A stretch of DNA of 64,000 bases from Sphaerospermopsis torques-reginae ITEP-024 (GTDB lineage: Bacteria; Cyanobacteriota; Cyanobacteriia; Cyanobacteriales; Nostocaceae). Of this stretch, positions 1 to 8,685 are shown piece after piece. Where the stretch lies: assembly GCF_019598945.1 (NCBI RefSeq), contig NZ_CP080598.1, forward strand, positions 1,364,001-1,428,000. Reading direction: 5' to 3'. A program made the translations under genes and the position numbers. The stretch's first letter is position 1. Each line of letters opens with the position of its first letter. Under the pieces are notes generated by a model. It was not told the DNA's origin. It did not search any database and saw only the letters and a program-made list of their open reading frames with translations.

Positions 1-66
1 GGGTAATCTTTCGCCCTGCGGGTAATAGGTGCAAAACTCCGTTCCATCTTACAGAGGAATCAATCC

Positions 67-597
67 ATGAGTGCAATGTTTTTGGCTGCCGATGATTGGA
101 TACATATAGGTTTTAGACTAATACTGGCTCTTTTAGTCGGTTGCATCATTGGATTGAACCGTCAGAAAGGTGGTAGACCAGCAGGGATGAGGACATTCAT
201 GTTAGTGAGTATGGGAGCAGCACTATTTGTGATGATTCCTTTGCAAGCTGAAGGTGAAAGTTCCTTCGCTGCGACTAATGCCCTAAGTCGTACCATTCAA
301 GGTGTAACTACTGGTATAGGCTTTCTTGGTGCAGGATTAATTTTGCAAGAATCTCCTAGAAAATCTGAAGTGCCAAAAGTCCGGGGTTTGACTACAGCGG
401 CCTGTGTTTGGACAGCAGCAGGATTAGGAGCAGCCATTGGTTGTGGTTTGTGGCAAATGGGATTATTGGGAGGATTTTTAACTTTAATTACTCTGAGTGG
501 TATGAAGCGACTTAATCGTTTTTTGAGATTTTTAACTGGTCAAAATAGTCAACCAATTGCTTCACAGCTAAATGATCCTGCTGATGATGATGATTAA
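67..597 (+). CDS. MgtC/SapB family membrane protein
   Basis: A 176-residue integral membrane protein of the MgtC/SapB family. Family hallmarks are visible: an early GCIIGLNRQ segment (about residues 25-33), the GMRTFMLVSMGAALF helix (about 40-54), and the GIGFLGAGLI segment (about 83-92) followed by VRGLTTAACVW (about 105-115). Four or five hydrophobic helices fill residues 12-147. The protein ends in a short acidic tail and lacks the C-terminal soluble domain of Salmonella MgtC, so it is the SapB-like transmembrane core only. MgtC proteins are linked to magnesium limitation and inhibition of F-type ATP synthase; the role here is inferred only from family membership. An AGAGGAA ribosome binding site lies 7 bases before the ATG. 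The next gene is over 300 bases away, so it is probably transcribed alone. Confidence 0.85.
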   Translation: MSAMFLAADDWIHIGFRLILALLVGCIIGLNRQKGGRPAGMRTFMLVSMGAALFVMIPLQAEGESSFAATNALSRTIQGVTTGIGFLGAGLILQESPRKSEVPKVRGLTTAACVWTAAGLGAAIGCGLWQMGLLGGFLTLITLSGMKRLNRFLRFLTGQNSQPIASQLNDPADDDD

Positions 598-624
598 CAG
601 TAAATAAGTCAAAAAATACTGGTC

Positions 625-842
625 TAATTAGGGTTTGCTGAAAAAGTCTTTTCATGAAGGAATAGGAGTCAGGAGTCAGGAGTCAGGAGGAGGTTTGAAA
701 ATTTCTTTGCCATCTCTCGAAATCCCAAAAAATGCACACTTTTTCCGGTATACCCTTCACAAACCTTGCATTTTTTTCCTCTTTATCAGCCTGTAACCTT
801 TGATTTATCTGGGTTTTACATTTTTTCAGCATCCCCTAATTA
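625..842. mobile_element. MITE-like element, TAATTAGGG family (copy 1)
   Basis: The left end TAATTAGGGTTTGCTGAAAA and the inverted right end match at about 19 of 21 positions. No coding sequence lies inside, only a short GGAGTCA-type tandem repeat (about 666-690). Ends and an inner segment (TTTGATTTATCT near 800) recur at 29474-29752, so this is a repeat family or a decayed insertion sequence. It fills most of the gap between the MgtC-like gene and the kinase; the rest shows nothing else. Confidence 0.6.
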
Positions 843-930
843 ACAATTAATATCTCGTGATTCTATCAGCATAACAGCAAATATTATGCCCGGAGGCTCA
901 ATTCCATTATTATACAATTAATACTAAGCA

Positions 931-3061
931 ATGAAACTCCTGATTAAAATCGGTGTTTTAGCACATCGAGATATCCAGAATACTCTACAAACTTGGCAAA
1001 AAACAGCAGATTATCTTACCTCTGAACTATCTGAATATCACTTTACTATTGTTCCTCTAAATTTCACCCAGATTGAGGCTGCTATTGAACAGAATGTTGT
1101 GAAGTTTGTGATTACGAGTCCGGCTATATATGTGGAATTTGAAGCCCTTTATGGAGTAAATCGGCTGGCAACTTTAAAGCATTTGCGAATGGGACGAGCT
1201 TACACTATGTTTGGTGGGGTAATTTTCTGTAAGGCTGATTGTGATAATATTCAAAATCTTACAGATTTACGGGGTAAAAACTTTGTTGCTGTTGCGGAAA
1301 ATTCTTTTGGAGGTTGGCGTTCAGCATGGCGAGAAATTGTAGAAGCAGGGATCAATCCTTACCGGGATTTTCAAAGTTTGCAATTTACGAATAGTCATGA
1401 TGCAGTGATATATGCTGTTGGAGAAGGTAAGGCAGATGCGGGGACTATTTCTACAAATGTATTTGGAACAGATGGCTTTAGAGGGAAAAGTTGATTTAAA
1501 AAACTTCAAAATTATCAATCAGCAGACGCAGTATGGAGAAAAGTTTCCTTTTGCTTTAAGTACGCGATTATATCCTGAATGGACGTTTGCAGTTACTCAA
1601 AAAACTTCGAGTGAATTGGCTGAACAAGTGGCGATCGCCCTGCTAAAATTACCAAAGGATCATCCAGCAGCAAAAGCCGCAGAATCTGAAGGCTGGACAA
1701 TTCCCCTCAATTATCAATCCATTCATGAGTGCTTTCAAGTTTTGCAAGTTCATCCTTATAAAGATTTTGGTAAAATAACTTCCAGTTTTCAACTAGCTGT
1801 TAAAGGATCAAATGATGGGCTGTGGGACTGGAATTTAGACACTAATGAAGTCTTATTTTCTACTCGCTGGAAAGAAATGTTAGGGTATACAGAAGCTGAA
1901 ATCCCAAATCATTTTCAAGAATGGAAACAGCGGTTACATCCAGATGATAGCGATCGCGTTTTAACAACTTTTCGGCAATATTTTGAAGGGCAACTTGCCA
2001 CCTACGAACAAGAATATCGTTTGCAACATCGCAATGGTAACTATCTCTGGGTACTTTGCCGAGGAACATTATTGCGAGATGTTTGGAACAAACCATACCG
2101 CATGGCAGGTTCTCACACTGATATCACCCGACGCAAACAAGCCGAGGCAGAATTACGAGAATCTGAATTACAGCTAAAAACCCAAACTCAGAATTTGCAA
2201 CAAGCATTGAAAGAATTGCAACAAACACAAATGCAATTGATTCACAGTGAAAAAATGTCAAGTTTAGGGCAATTAGTAGCGGGAATTGCTCATGAAATTA
2301 ATAATCCAGTAAATTTCATTTATGGCAATCTCAACTATTTAGAAGAATATGTTCAAGGCTTATTAAATATAATTCAAACTTTTCAACAATGCTATCCTCA
2401 ACCTGTAAATGCAGTTCAAGTAGCAATAGGAAAATTTGAACTGGGATTTGTTAGTGACGACCTGCCACAATTACTCAATTCTCTGCGAGTAGGTAGCGAA
2501 AGAATTAGAAATATTGTCCATTCTCTCCGAAATTTCTCCCGTTTGGATGAAGCAGAAATTAAACCAGTTGATATTCATGAAGGCATTGAAAATACATTAT
2601 TAATTTTGCAGCATCGGTTGAAATCAAAGTATCATAAATCTACAATTGTTATTAATAAAGAATATGGTACTTTACCACTAGTAGATTGTTCTCCAGGACA
2701 ACTCAACCAGGTATTTATGAATATTTTGAGTAATGCCATAGATGCTTTAGAAGAAACTATTACTCATCAGCCAAATAATTTTATTCCTACCATTACTATT
2801 AGGACTAATGTGATAGATAATCGCTGGGTTTTGGTTTACATTGCAGATAATGGATTAGGTATGGGAGAAGATACGAAGCTACGAGTATTTGATCCCTTCT
2901 TTACAACCAAACCAGTGGGGCAAGGAACAGGACTAGGATTATCAATTAGCTATCAAATTGTGGTAGAACGACACAGTGGCAAACTTGATTTATTCTCAGA
3001 ACCAGGAAAGGGAACAGAATTTCAGATTCAGCTTCCCCTTTGTCGAGACTTGGTGATATGA
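931..3061 (+). pseudogene. PhnD-like/PAS sensor histidine kinase, split by a one-base frameshift
   Basis: Two reading frames form one protein of about 710 residues. The first (931 to about 1464) is a PhnD-type phosphate/phosphonate periplasmic-binding domain (motifs TSPAIYVEFEAL, GKNFVAVAENSFGG, GKADAGTISTNV). The second (about 1463 to 3061) continues it with EQMALEGKVDL, then a PAS domain (WDWNLDTNEVLF to GSHTDITRRKQAE), a coiled coil, a histidine-containing dimerisation helix (LVAGIAHEINNPVNF) and an ATPase domain (N box QVFMNILSNAIDAL, G boxes DNGLGMG and GTGLGLSI). One T too many in the TTT at 1462-1464 explains the shift. No signal peptide is visible, so the binding domain may be cytoplasmic. 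A stop lies just upstream of the chosen ATG. It could be a real pseudogene or a base-calling error. The response regulator partner is not in the window. Confidence 0.75.
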
Positions 3062-3065
3062 ATTG

Positions 3066-3200
3066 TCAATTGATATAACCTAAAGCCATAGCACCATAAC
3101 CAATTAAACTACTACCTAAAACTAGCCAAGCAGCATTGATGCGGTAGCGAGTAATCAAAACTATGGAAATGAGTGCGATCGCTATCCCCAAAATATCTAA
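3066..3200 (-). pseudogene. C-terminal remnant of a chromate transporter (ChrA-like)
   Basis: The minus strand between the kinase gene and the insertion sequence encodes 44 residues and a stop, starting LDILGIAIALISIVLITRYR and containing INAAWLVLGSSLIGYGA. This hydrophobic end resembles the last two helices of ChrA-type chromate/sulfate transporters. The reading frame is cut exactly at the left end of the insertion sequence, and the rest of the gene is not found on the other side, where a different truncated gene lies. ChrA identity is a judgement from a short segment. Confidence 0.5.
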
Positions 3201-3416
3201 TTCCGCACTTCAAAAAGTAGCATAAACAAACTACATTGACGGTAAATTAAAACTTATGGTTTGAACAATTACGTATCAATGTAAAACAAAATTATGGACA
3301 CACAAAGTTGAGCTTTAGAAGGTGTTTAAAAGCTATTGCAATAACAATATTTAATTCAAGGTGTGGAATCAGTTATCAAAAAGATAACCGATGAAATAGT
3401 AAAAATAGAGAGAAAA

Positions 3417-5001
3417 CTAAGATAATAAATAATATTTTTGACAAGTAGTAGGTAGGAATTGCAAGATATGACAATGCGACTCCGTTAAATTAAGAATTCG
3501 TTGAAATCCTTGTGCCATCAAAAGATGAATACCTTGAAAGCACTGAAATATCCATCTTAATGTGGGAGATTCTGTAGGTTTATTCAGTTGGTTTTTAACT
3601 GTGGCTTTTTGTGCCTTCAATGACATTCTTAATTGTCTTTGTCCTAAATTATAAACCAAAAGACATAATGCCATTAACATCATCATTGTCTCTACTCTTT
3701 GGGGATTTTTCACAAACAGACTATCCGCGAAAAATAACGGGTCTTTGATAAATCTAAATCCTCTTTCTGTAGATTGTTGTTCTTTATATATTTTGAGGAT
3801 TTCTTCTGACTCTAACTCCTGAGCATCCAAAATATTGGTGGCTAAAATAAATCTGCCACAAGAGTTTTGCTGTTGTGTAATTAACTCCTGATTTTCTCTT
3901 AATTTACATTTCACTCTATAAACTGCTGTTTTCCCTTGATTTAATGTCTCGGTAATTCGATAGTCTGATATTTGATGATATTTTAATTTAGCTGTTATTT
4001 CTTTGATTTTCAACTCGGCTAAAGATTTATCAGCAAATTCTTCCTGTTCTAATTTATCTACTTGTTTGTTAGCTTTTAATAACTCTTCTTGGATTTTTTT
4101 GTCTAGTTTATTTAAGTCTGCTTTTTTTCTCTCTACGCTTTCTACTAATAACCATCTTTGCTCTATTCCTCCATAAGATACTTTCTCTTCGATATAGCTA
4201 TAACCTTTGATTTTACAGGCTTTCATTTCATTATTTATGGAGGCTTTCACTAAATTTTTTGCTTTTTTAATGGATAATGGTACTCGACTTATCCATTTCA
4301 TGTTTGACATTAATTTTAAATTACTTTCGCTATATAATGCACTGTCAGCCACCATGATACTTTCAAAATCTATTTGTTTAGAATATTCTACTAAGATATG
4401 AGCAAATACTGCTTTATCTGATTCGTTTCCTGATGCCCCTCTAAAAAATAATGGTATATCCCCATCACTACTTACTATTAAATCTAATATACATTGTTTT
4501 AGGTCTGGGCGATGGTCACGAGAATATCCTTGTGTAATCATTATTGGATGTTCTCGATTTATTCCTAGTTCTTTCTCTAGATTATTTACGCAATTCTTAT
4601 ATTCCCCGTGTAAATGTAATGAGCTTGAGTCTAAATGGGAATATTTTGTGTCTTAAGGCAATGATTAAGAATAGTTTAGTTAATCCATATTTATAGAGTT
4701 TATCCATGACTCTACCTATTTTATCGTCGTTTAAATCTTCTGCTTTTATTCCTGTTCCTATTAGATGTTCTACGGCTTTGTCTTTAAAGAAATCTGGGAA
4801 CAAATATAGTGGTCTTGATACAAAGCCTAGTCCATTGAGAATGATTGCTTTGACTACTTCTCCTGTGTTTACTTTCTCTCTGATATCTATTGAAAATATC
4901 TCGTTGATTTTTTCTACTATTCCTATTTCATCTATTATTCCTGCGATTATTCCTAAGTGATCTATGTTTTTACTCTCAATTTCTTCTGTTTGGTAATTCA
5001 T
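3417..5001 (-). pseudogene. IS1634 family transposase, frameshifted
   Basis: The N-terminal part (5001 to about 4655) is a DUF4277 domain (MNYQTEEIESKNIDHLGIIA, then GLGFVSRPLYLFPDFF). The C-terminal part continues in another frame with SHLDSSSLHLHGEYKNCVNN and a DDE catalytic domain (MITQGYSRDHRPDLKQ, IMVADSALYSESNL, and ERGFRFIKDPLFFADSLFV). The frame changes near 4650-4660; the upstream frame runs to a stop at 4597 and the downstream frame is open only from 4652. A one-base indel restores a protein of about 520 residues. The direction of shift does not fit a -1 programmed site, so loss of function or a sequencing error is likelier. Confidence 0.8.
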
Positions 5002-5425
5002 ATTATGAAGGCATTTTTAGGTACTTCAGTCTCATTCTCTCATTTTTTCCTGAATTTATTCTCAATGCCTTATGAGTTTCTCTTTAGTAGTCAAATGGGA
5101 ATTAAAGTCTATATTTTTACTTTCTTGATTGCGTATTTATACTTCTCCTGTGTTTACTTTCTCTCTGATATCTATTGAAAATATCTCGTTGATTTTTTCT
5201 ACTATTCCTATTTCATCTATTATTCCTGCGATTATTCCTAAGTGATCTATGTTTTTACTCTCAATTTCTTCTGTTTGGTAATTCATATTATGAAGGCATT
5301 TTTAGGTACTTCAGTCTCATTCTCTCATTTTTTCCTGAATTTATTCTCAATGCCTTATGAGTTTCTCTTTAGTAGTCAAATGGGAATTAAAGTCTATATT
5401 TTTACTTTCTTGATTGCGTATTTAT
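4856..5425. repeat. 285-bp perfect tandem duplication inside the IS element
   Basis: Bases 4856-5140 and 5141-5425 read the same, with one or two bases of microhomology at the junction. The unit carries the transposase start, its first 48 codons and upstream DNA. The outer copy therefore encodes only a 48-residue N-terminal peptide ending at a stop created by the junction, while the inner copy starts the longer reading frame. Confidence 0.9.
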
Positions 5426-5464
5426 ATTTAACACTCTATGCTGCTTATGATACTTGTATATGTA

Positions 5465-6757
5465 CTACATTTTGAAGTGCGGAATGTGGGTTATTTCTTC
5501 ACTGTCAGTTTGGCGCTGACTACCAGAAATAAATCCTGCACCACCTACAGCTTGAACTGGTCTTTGGTTGGCTTGCACACCTAAATCACGGGAGTATGTA
5601 GCCGCAGACTGTCCTGCCCAATACCCTGAAGATAGCGCCCAAGCTGCATTATGACTACCACCACCGGTAAAGCCACCACAAATTAATTCCCTTGTGGCTG
5701 CATCGCCAGCAGCATAAAGTCCACGCACAGAAGTAGCACAAGTATAATCAGTAATTCTAATCCCACCTGTACCACGAACAGTCCCCTCTAAACGCAGAGT
5801 CACAGGGAAACGTTGAGTAAAGGGATCAATACCTGCACGATCAAAAGGTAGGAAGAAATTGGGTTGAGATAAACGCATTGTCACCCGCATTTCTTCTGAA
5901 GCTTTGTCTATAATGGCGTAAACTGGCTGAGTTAGCAAAGTTTCGGCAATGACAGAACGCCCTTTTTGCGAACCAGCACCAGGGATAGGTGTCCCATCTT
6001 CGTAGGTGAAAGTTGCCCAATTATAGAATAAGGTTTTAGTTACAGAAGAAAAAGCAGGTGCGATACCATAGGCGTTGGAAAACTCCATTCCTGACATATC
6101 TGCACCCGCTTCTGCTGCCATCAGGTATCCATCCCCTGTTAGCACATTGCAACCCAAGGCTCTACTCAAGAAAGCACAGCCTCCGGTAGCAATGATCACT
6201 GAATGCGATCGCACAACCCACTTTTCACCAGTCTGACGGTTAACTCCTGTCGCCCCAGCTACAGCACCTTCTGCATCTACCAATAGCTGTAAAGCCGGAC
6301 TGTGATCTAAAATTTTCACTCCTGCCCGTTTTACTTGCGATCGCATCAAACGCATATATTCTGGACCCTGGAGACTGCGCCGATAGGGTCTACCTTCTTC
6401 ATCTGTAGGGAAAGGATAACCCCATTCAGCTAGTTGATTGACGTTCGCATAAGTTTGATCTAGTACCCGTTGCATCCAATCTCGACTAGATAAAAATCCT
6501 CCTAATGCTTCCCTAGAAGCCATTGCTGCTTTTCTACTGTCGGGTTCTGGTGGAACATACCACACACCGTTACCTGATGCGGCTGCACAGCCACTTGTAC
6601 CACAATAGCCTTTATCTACTAAGACCACTTTTGCACCACTATTAGCAGCACTCCAAGCTGACCAAGTTCCAGCAGGACCACCACCAATTACTAATACATC
6701 AGCTAATAAGGTTTGATCAACATCGCTATCTTGAGAAAATAATTGTTTTTGAGTCAT
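5465..6757 (-). CDS. FAD-dependent oxidoreductase (fumarate reductase/SDH flavoprotein type), 3' end lost to IS
   Basis: A 430-residue flavoprotein. The N-terminus has a Rossmann FAD-binding motif (VLVIGGGPAGTWSAWSAA, about residues 23-40), followed by VVLVDKGYCGTSGCAAASGNG typical of FrdA/SdhA/AprA-like proteins. GLYAAGDAATRELICGGFTGGGSHN near the end is the second FAD-binding segment. The last eleven residues (EEITHIPHFKM) are encoded by the IS end, and no C-terminal helical domain follows, so the gene is truncated. The ATG at 6757 has a GAGGAA site; the longer frame upstream runs through repeat DNA. Related flavoproteins include APS-reductase-like enzymes, so a sulfur role is plausible but unproven. 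The substrate is unknown and the truncated protein may not be functional. Confidence 0.75.
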   Translation of the reverse strand: MTQKQLFSQDSDVDQTLLADVLVIGGGPAGTWSAWSAANSGAKVVLVDKGYCGTSGCAAASGNGVWYVPPEPDSRKAAMASREALGGFLSSRDWMQRVLDQTYANVNQLAEWGYPFPTDEEGRPYRRSLQGPEYMRLMRSQVKRAGVKILDHSPALQLLVDAEGAVAGATGVNRQTGEKWVVRSHSVIIATGGCAFLSRALGCNVLTGDGYLMAAEAGADMSGMEFSNAYGIAPAFSSVTKTLFYNWATFTYEDGTPIPGAGSQKGRSVIAETLLTQPVYAIIDKASEEMRVTMRLSQPNFFLPFDRAGIDPFTQRFPVTLRLEGTVRGTGGIRITDYTCATSVRGLYAAGDAATRELICGGFTGGGSHNAAWALSSGYWAGQSAATYSRDLGVQANQRPVQAVGGAGFISGSQRQTDSEEITHIPHFKM

Positions 6758-6844
6758 GGAAATTCCTCTTTTTTTAAGATGAATATTTTTTTGAAAAACC
6801 ATAGGATTTAGTGACTTCCAAATAAAAAAATATTCAATTAATTC

Positions 6845-6860
6845 TTGTGAGAAATCCGGG
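6845..6860. repeat. Solo IS1380-type terminal repeat
   Basis: TTGTGAGAAATCCGGG here is identical to 16 bases of the terminal repeat of the intact IS1380-type element at 54290-56140. No transposase or second end is near. It lies about 90 bases upstream of the flavoprotein start and is probably a relic of an excised or deleted copy. Confidence 0.6.
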
Positions 6861-6950
6861 AGTCTGCCCTTAAACTCGGACGGGCTAGAAGCCCATACCA
6901 CAAGATTAGATAATTTATTTCCTGGAAGTACCTGATCGAATTTATGAGAA

Positions 6951-7200
6951 AATCGTAGGTTGGGTTAAGCGATAGCGCAGGGAGCATCCCAATTTTGCAA
7001 AAATACAGAATAAGTATCTAAAAACTCTCTTCTTTCTTCTTACCTTCGTGTCCTTCGCTCCTTCGTGGTTCGTTCATTTCAGGTCTTGTTTAAGTTGGAA
7101 GCTCATAAAAAAATAAACTTACACATTTGGGATGCTCCCATAGCGCAACCCAACAAGATCCCGAAAATGTTGGTTTTCTTTACGTCAAATCAACCTACGC
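6951..7200. repeat. Nested inverted repeat in the flavoprotein-SDR gap
   Basis: This 250-base stretch has imperfect inverted ends (CGTAGGTTGGGTTAAGCGATAGCGC and its relative ending CAACCTACG) and an exact 13-bp inverted repeat, GGGAGCATCCCAA at 6980-6992 and its complement at 7127-7139. The middle holds a CTTCGTGTCC/CTTCGTGGTT-type dispersed repeat. No gene is seen. Confidence 0.6.
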
Positions 7201-7206
7201 AATAAC

Positions 7207-8007
7207 TTAAACTCCAGGTGTACTTCCCCCGTCTACCAAAATTTCTGCACCAGTAATAGAAGCAGCTAAATCAGAAACTAAAAATAAAGCTAGAGATGCA
7301 ATTTCTTCAGGTTTAACTACTTTTCCTAAAGGTATTGATTTCACAGCTTGCGCTTTATATTCATCCACACTAATACCCAAACTTTCGGCATTTTGTACTG
7401 CTAAAGTTTTGGCTCTTTCTGTGTCTGTTAATCCTGGAGAAATGGCATTAATTCTAATATTATCTTGGGCTAATTCTTTAGAAATTCCCCGTGTAAAGTT
7501 GAGCAATGCTGCATTTGTCGTTCCTCCTGGTAGGAAGTTGGGGCGGGGTGTACGTCCAGCACCACCAATAATATTAACAATGCGTCCATCGTGCTGATTT
7601 TTCAAATAGGGGACTACGGCTCTAACTAATCGAATGTAACCCAAAAGTTTCAAATTCCAAGCATCTAAAAATGCCTCATCACTCAATTCTAAAAATGAGC
7701 CAGCACGGGCTGAACCAGCATTATTAATTAAGATGTCAATTTTACCGAATTTTGCAATTGTTGTAGAGATAACTTTCTCAACATCTTCTGCTTTAGTTAA
7801 GTCAGCACTAATGCCAATAATTTTAGTCCCAGTTATTGGTAAAGATTGAATATCAAGAACTGCTTGTTCTAATCTTTCTTGATTGCGAGCAGCAATAACT
7901 ACATTCACACCTTCACTATACAAAGCTTTTGCGGTAGCTAATCCAATTCCCGCACTACCACCTGTAACAATTGCCGTTTTACCTGATAGATTTAGTTCTA
8001 AACTCAT
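7207..8007 (-). CDS. Short-chain dehydrogenase/reductase family protein with altered active site
   Basis: A 266-residue SDR-fold protein. The cofactor motif TGGSAGIGLATA (about residues 15-26), the NNAG motif (NNAGSARAGSF, about 95) and the C-terminal PG motif (NAISPGLTDTERAKT) are intact. The usual catalytic Ser and YxxxK are not: where YxxSKAAL is expected the sequence reads GGTTNAAL, and the Ser strand reads IVNIIGGAGRTP. The protein may therefore bind NAD(P) without classical SDR catalysis. It starts with ATG preceded by AGGTG and is the last of a minus-strand series (methyltransferase, GST, DUF442, SDR) in the sulfur island. The substrate is unknown. Confidence 0.8.
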   Translation of the reverse strand: MSLELNLSGKTAIVTGGSAGIGLATAKALYSEGVNVVIAARNQERLEQAVLDIQSLPITGTKIIGISADLTKAEDVEKVISTTIAKFGKIDILINNAGSARAGSFLELSDEAFLDAWNLKLLGYIRLVRAVVPYLKNQHDGRIVNIIGGAGRTPRPNFLPGGTTNAALLNFTRGISKELAQDNIRINAISPGLTDTERAKTLAVQNAESLGISVDEYKAQAVKSIPLGKVVKPEEIASLALFLVSDLAASITGAEILVDGGSTPGV

Positions 8008-8217
8008 AACAGTTGCACCTGATAAATTTACCCAAGGGATTCGTTAATGTATTTCGAGCAAAGAAGCAAGGTTGTAGATTTTGAATTTTTATTCATAGCA
8101 TTTCCTAGTCTAATGAACTACAAAATTATCTGCGTTTATCTGCGTCCATCTGCGTTTGATTATTAACGCTTGTACCTCACTTGAATGGGAATTGCTATAT
8201 GTGCCAAAGCCTACAAT

Positions 8218-8658
8218 TTAATTTTGTCTAGCTGCAAATTTTTCTAAGAGAAATTGCTTGAGATGTGGCTGTTCTAAATTAATTCCTAATTCATTAGCTT
8301 TTTGAGCAATTTCTTCATAAGTTAAACCTGCTTGAATTGCTTCTGCAATTAAGGCTATTCCTCCCGCTCTTGCACCACCAGCACAGTGAATTAAAATTGG
8401 TTTAGGTAAGTTCTCAACAGCTTGAATTGCTTGTGCTGTTAATTTCGGATTTGGTGCTTGAGAATTTAAGGGAATGTTTGTATATTCCAATCCTAAAATT
8501 TGTGCTTCTTGCTTTTCATCGTGGAAAAAACCATTTTCATCAGGAGAACGTAAATTCAAAACTGATTTAAAACCTTCTACCGCTAATTGTTGTAATTCCT
8601 TGGATGAAATTTGTTCAGCAATACTCAAATCATCATTAACCTTTTTTACGTCGCTCAT
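8218..8658 (-). CDS. DUF442/Blh-type phosphatase or sulfurtransferase-like protein
   Basis: A 146-residue protein resembling the beta-lactamase hydrolase-like (DUF442) phosphatase domain: VEGFKSVLNLRSPDENGF near residue 28, and an active-site loop HCAGGARAGG with Cys92 and Arg97 in the C-x4-R spacing seen in this family. Such domains are often fused or adjacent to persulfide dioxygenases and rhodanese-like proteins in sulfide handling, which suits this location. It starts 27 bases after the GST-family gene with a strong AGAGGAA site and is probably in the same transcript. Phosphatase versus persulfide-related activity cannot be told from sequence. Confidence 0.75.
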   Translation of the reverse strand: MSDVKKVNDDLSIAEQISSKELQQLAVEGFKSVLNLRSPDENGFFHDEKQEAQILGLEYTNIPLNSQAPNPKLTAQAIQAVENLPKPILIHCAGGARAGGIALIAEAIQAGLTYEEIAQKANELGINLEQPHLKQFLLEKFAARQN

Positions 8659-8685
8659 TTTTATTCCTCTTGGTGTGAGACAAAA

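Larger units (their letters stand above)
3201..5484. mobile_element. IS1634-type insertion sequence, probably inactive
   Basis: The ends are inverted repeats: TTCCGCACTTCAAAA plus GTAG at 3201-3220 and its near-perfect complement ending at 5484. Inside is one DUF4277/IS1634-type transposase on the minus strand, broken by a frameshift near 4655. The promoter-proximal 285 bp are duplicated in tandem, making the element longer than the 1.5-2 kb usual for the family. No clear target duplication is visible, which fits loss of flanking DNA: the left flank is a truncated chrA-like gene and the right flank a truncated flavoprotein gene. Confidence 0.8.

Noticed and set aside
4597-4660. Programmed frameshifting in the IS1634 transposase
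   Set aside because: The frames differ in the direction opposite to -1 slippage and no slippery heptamer is visible, so an indel is likelier.
4957-5475. Two plus-strand frames of 73 and 77 codons with the same sequence
   Set aside because: They are antisense to the transposase and look alike only because of the 285-bp duplication.
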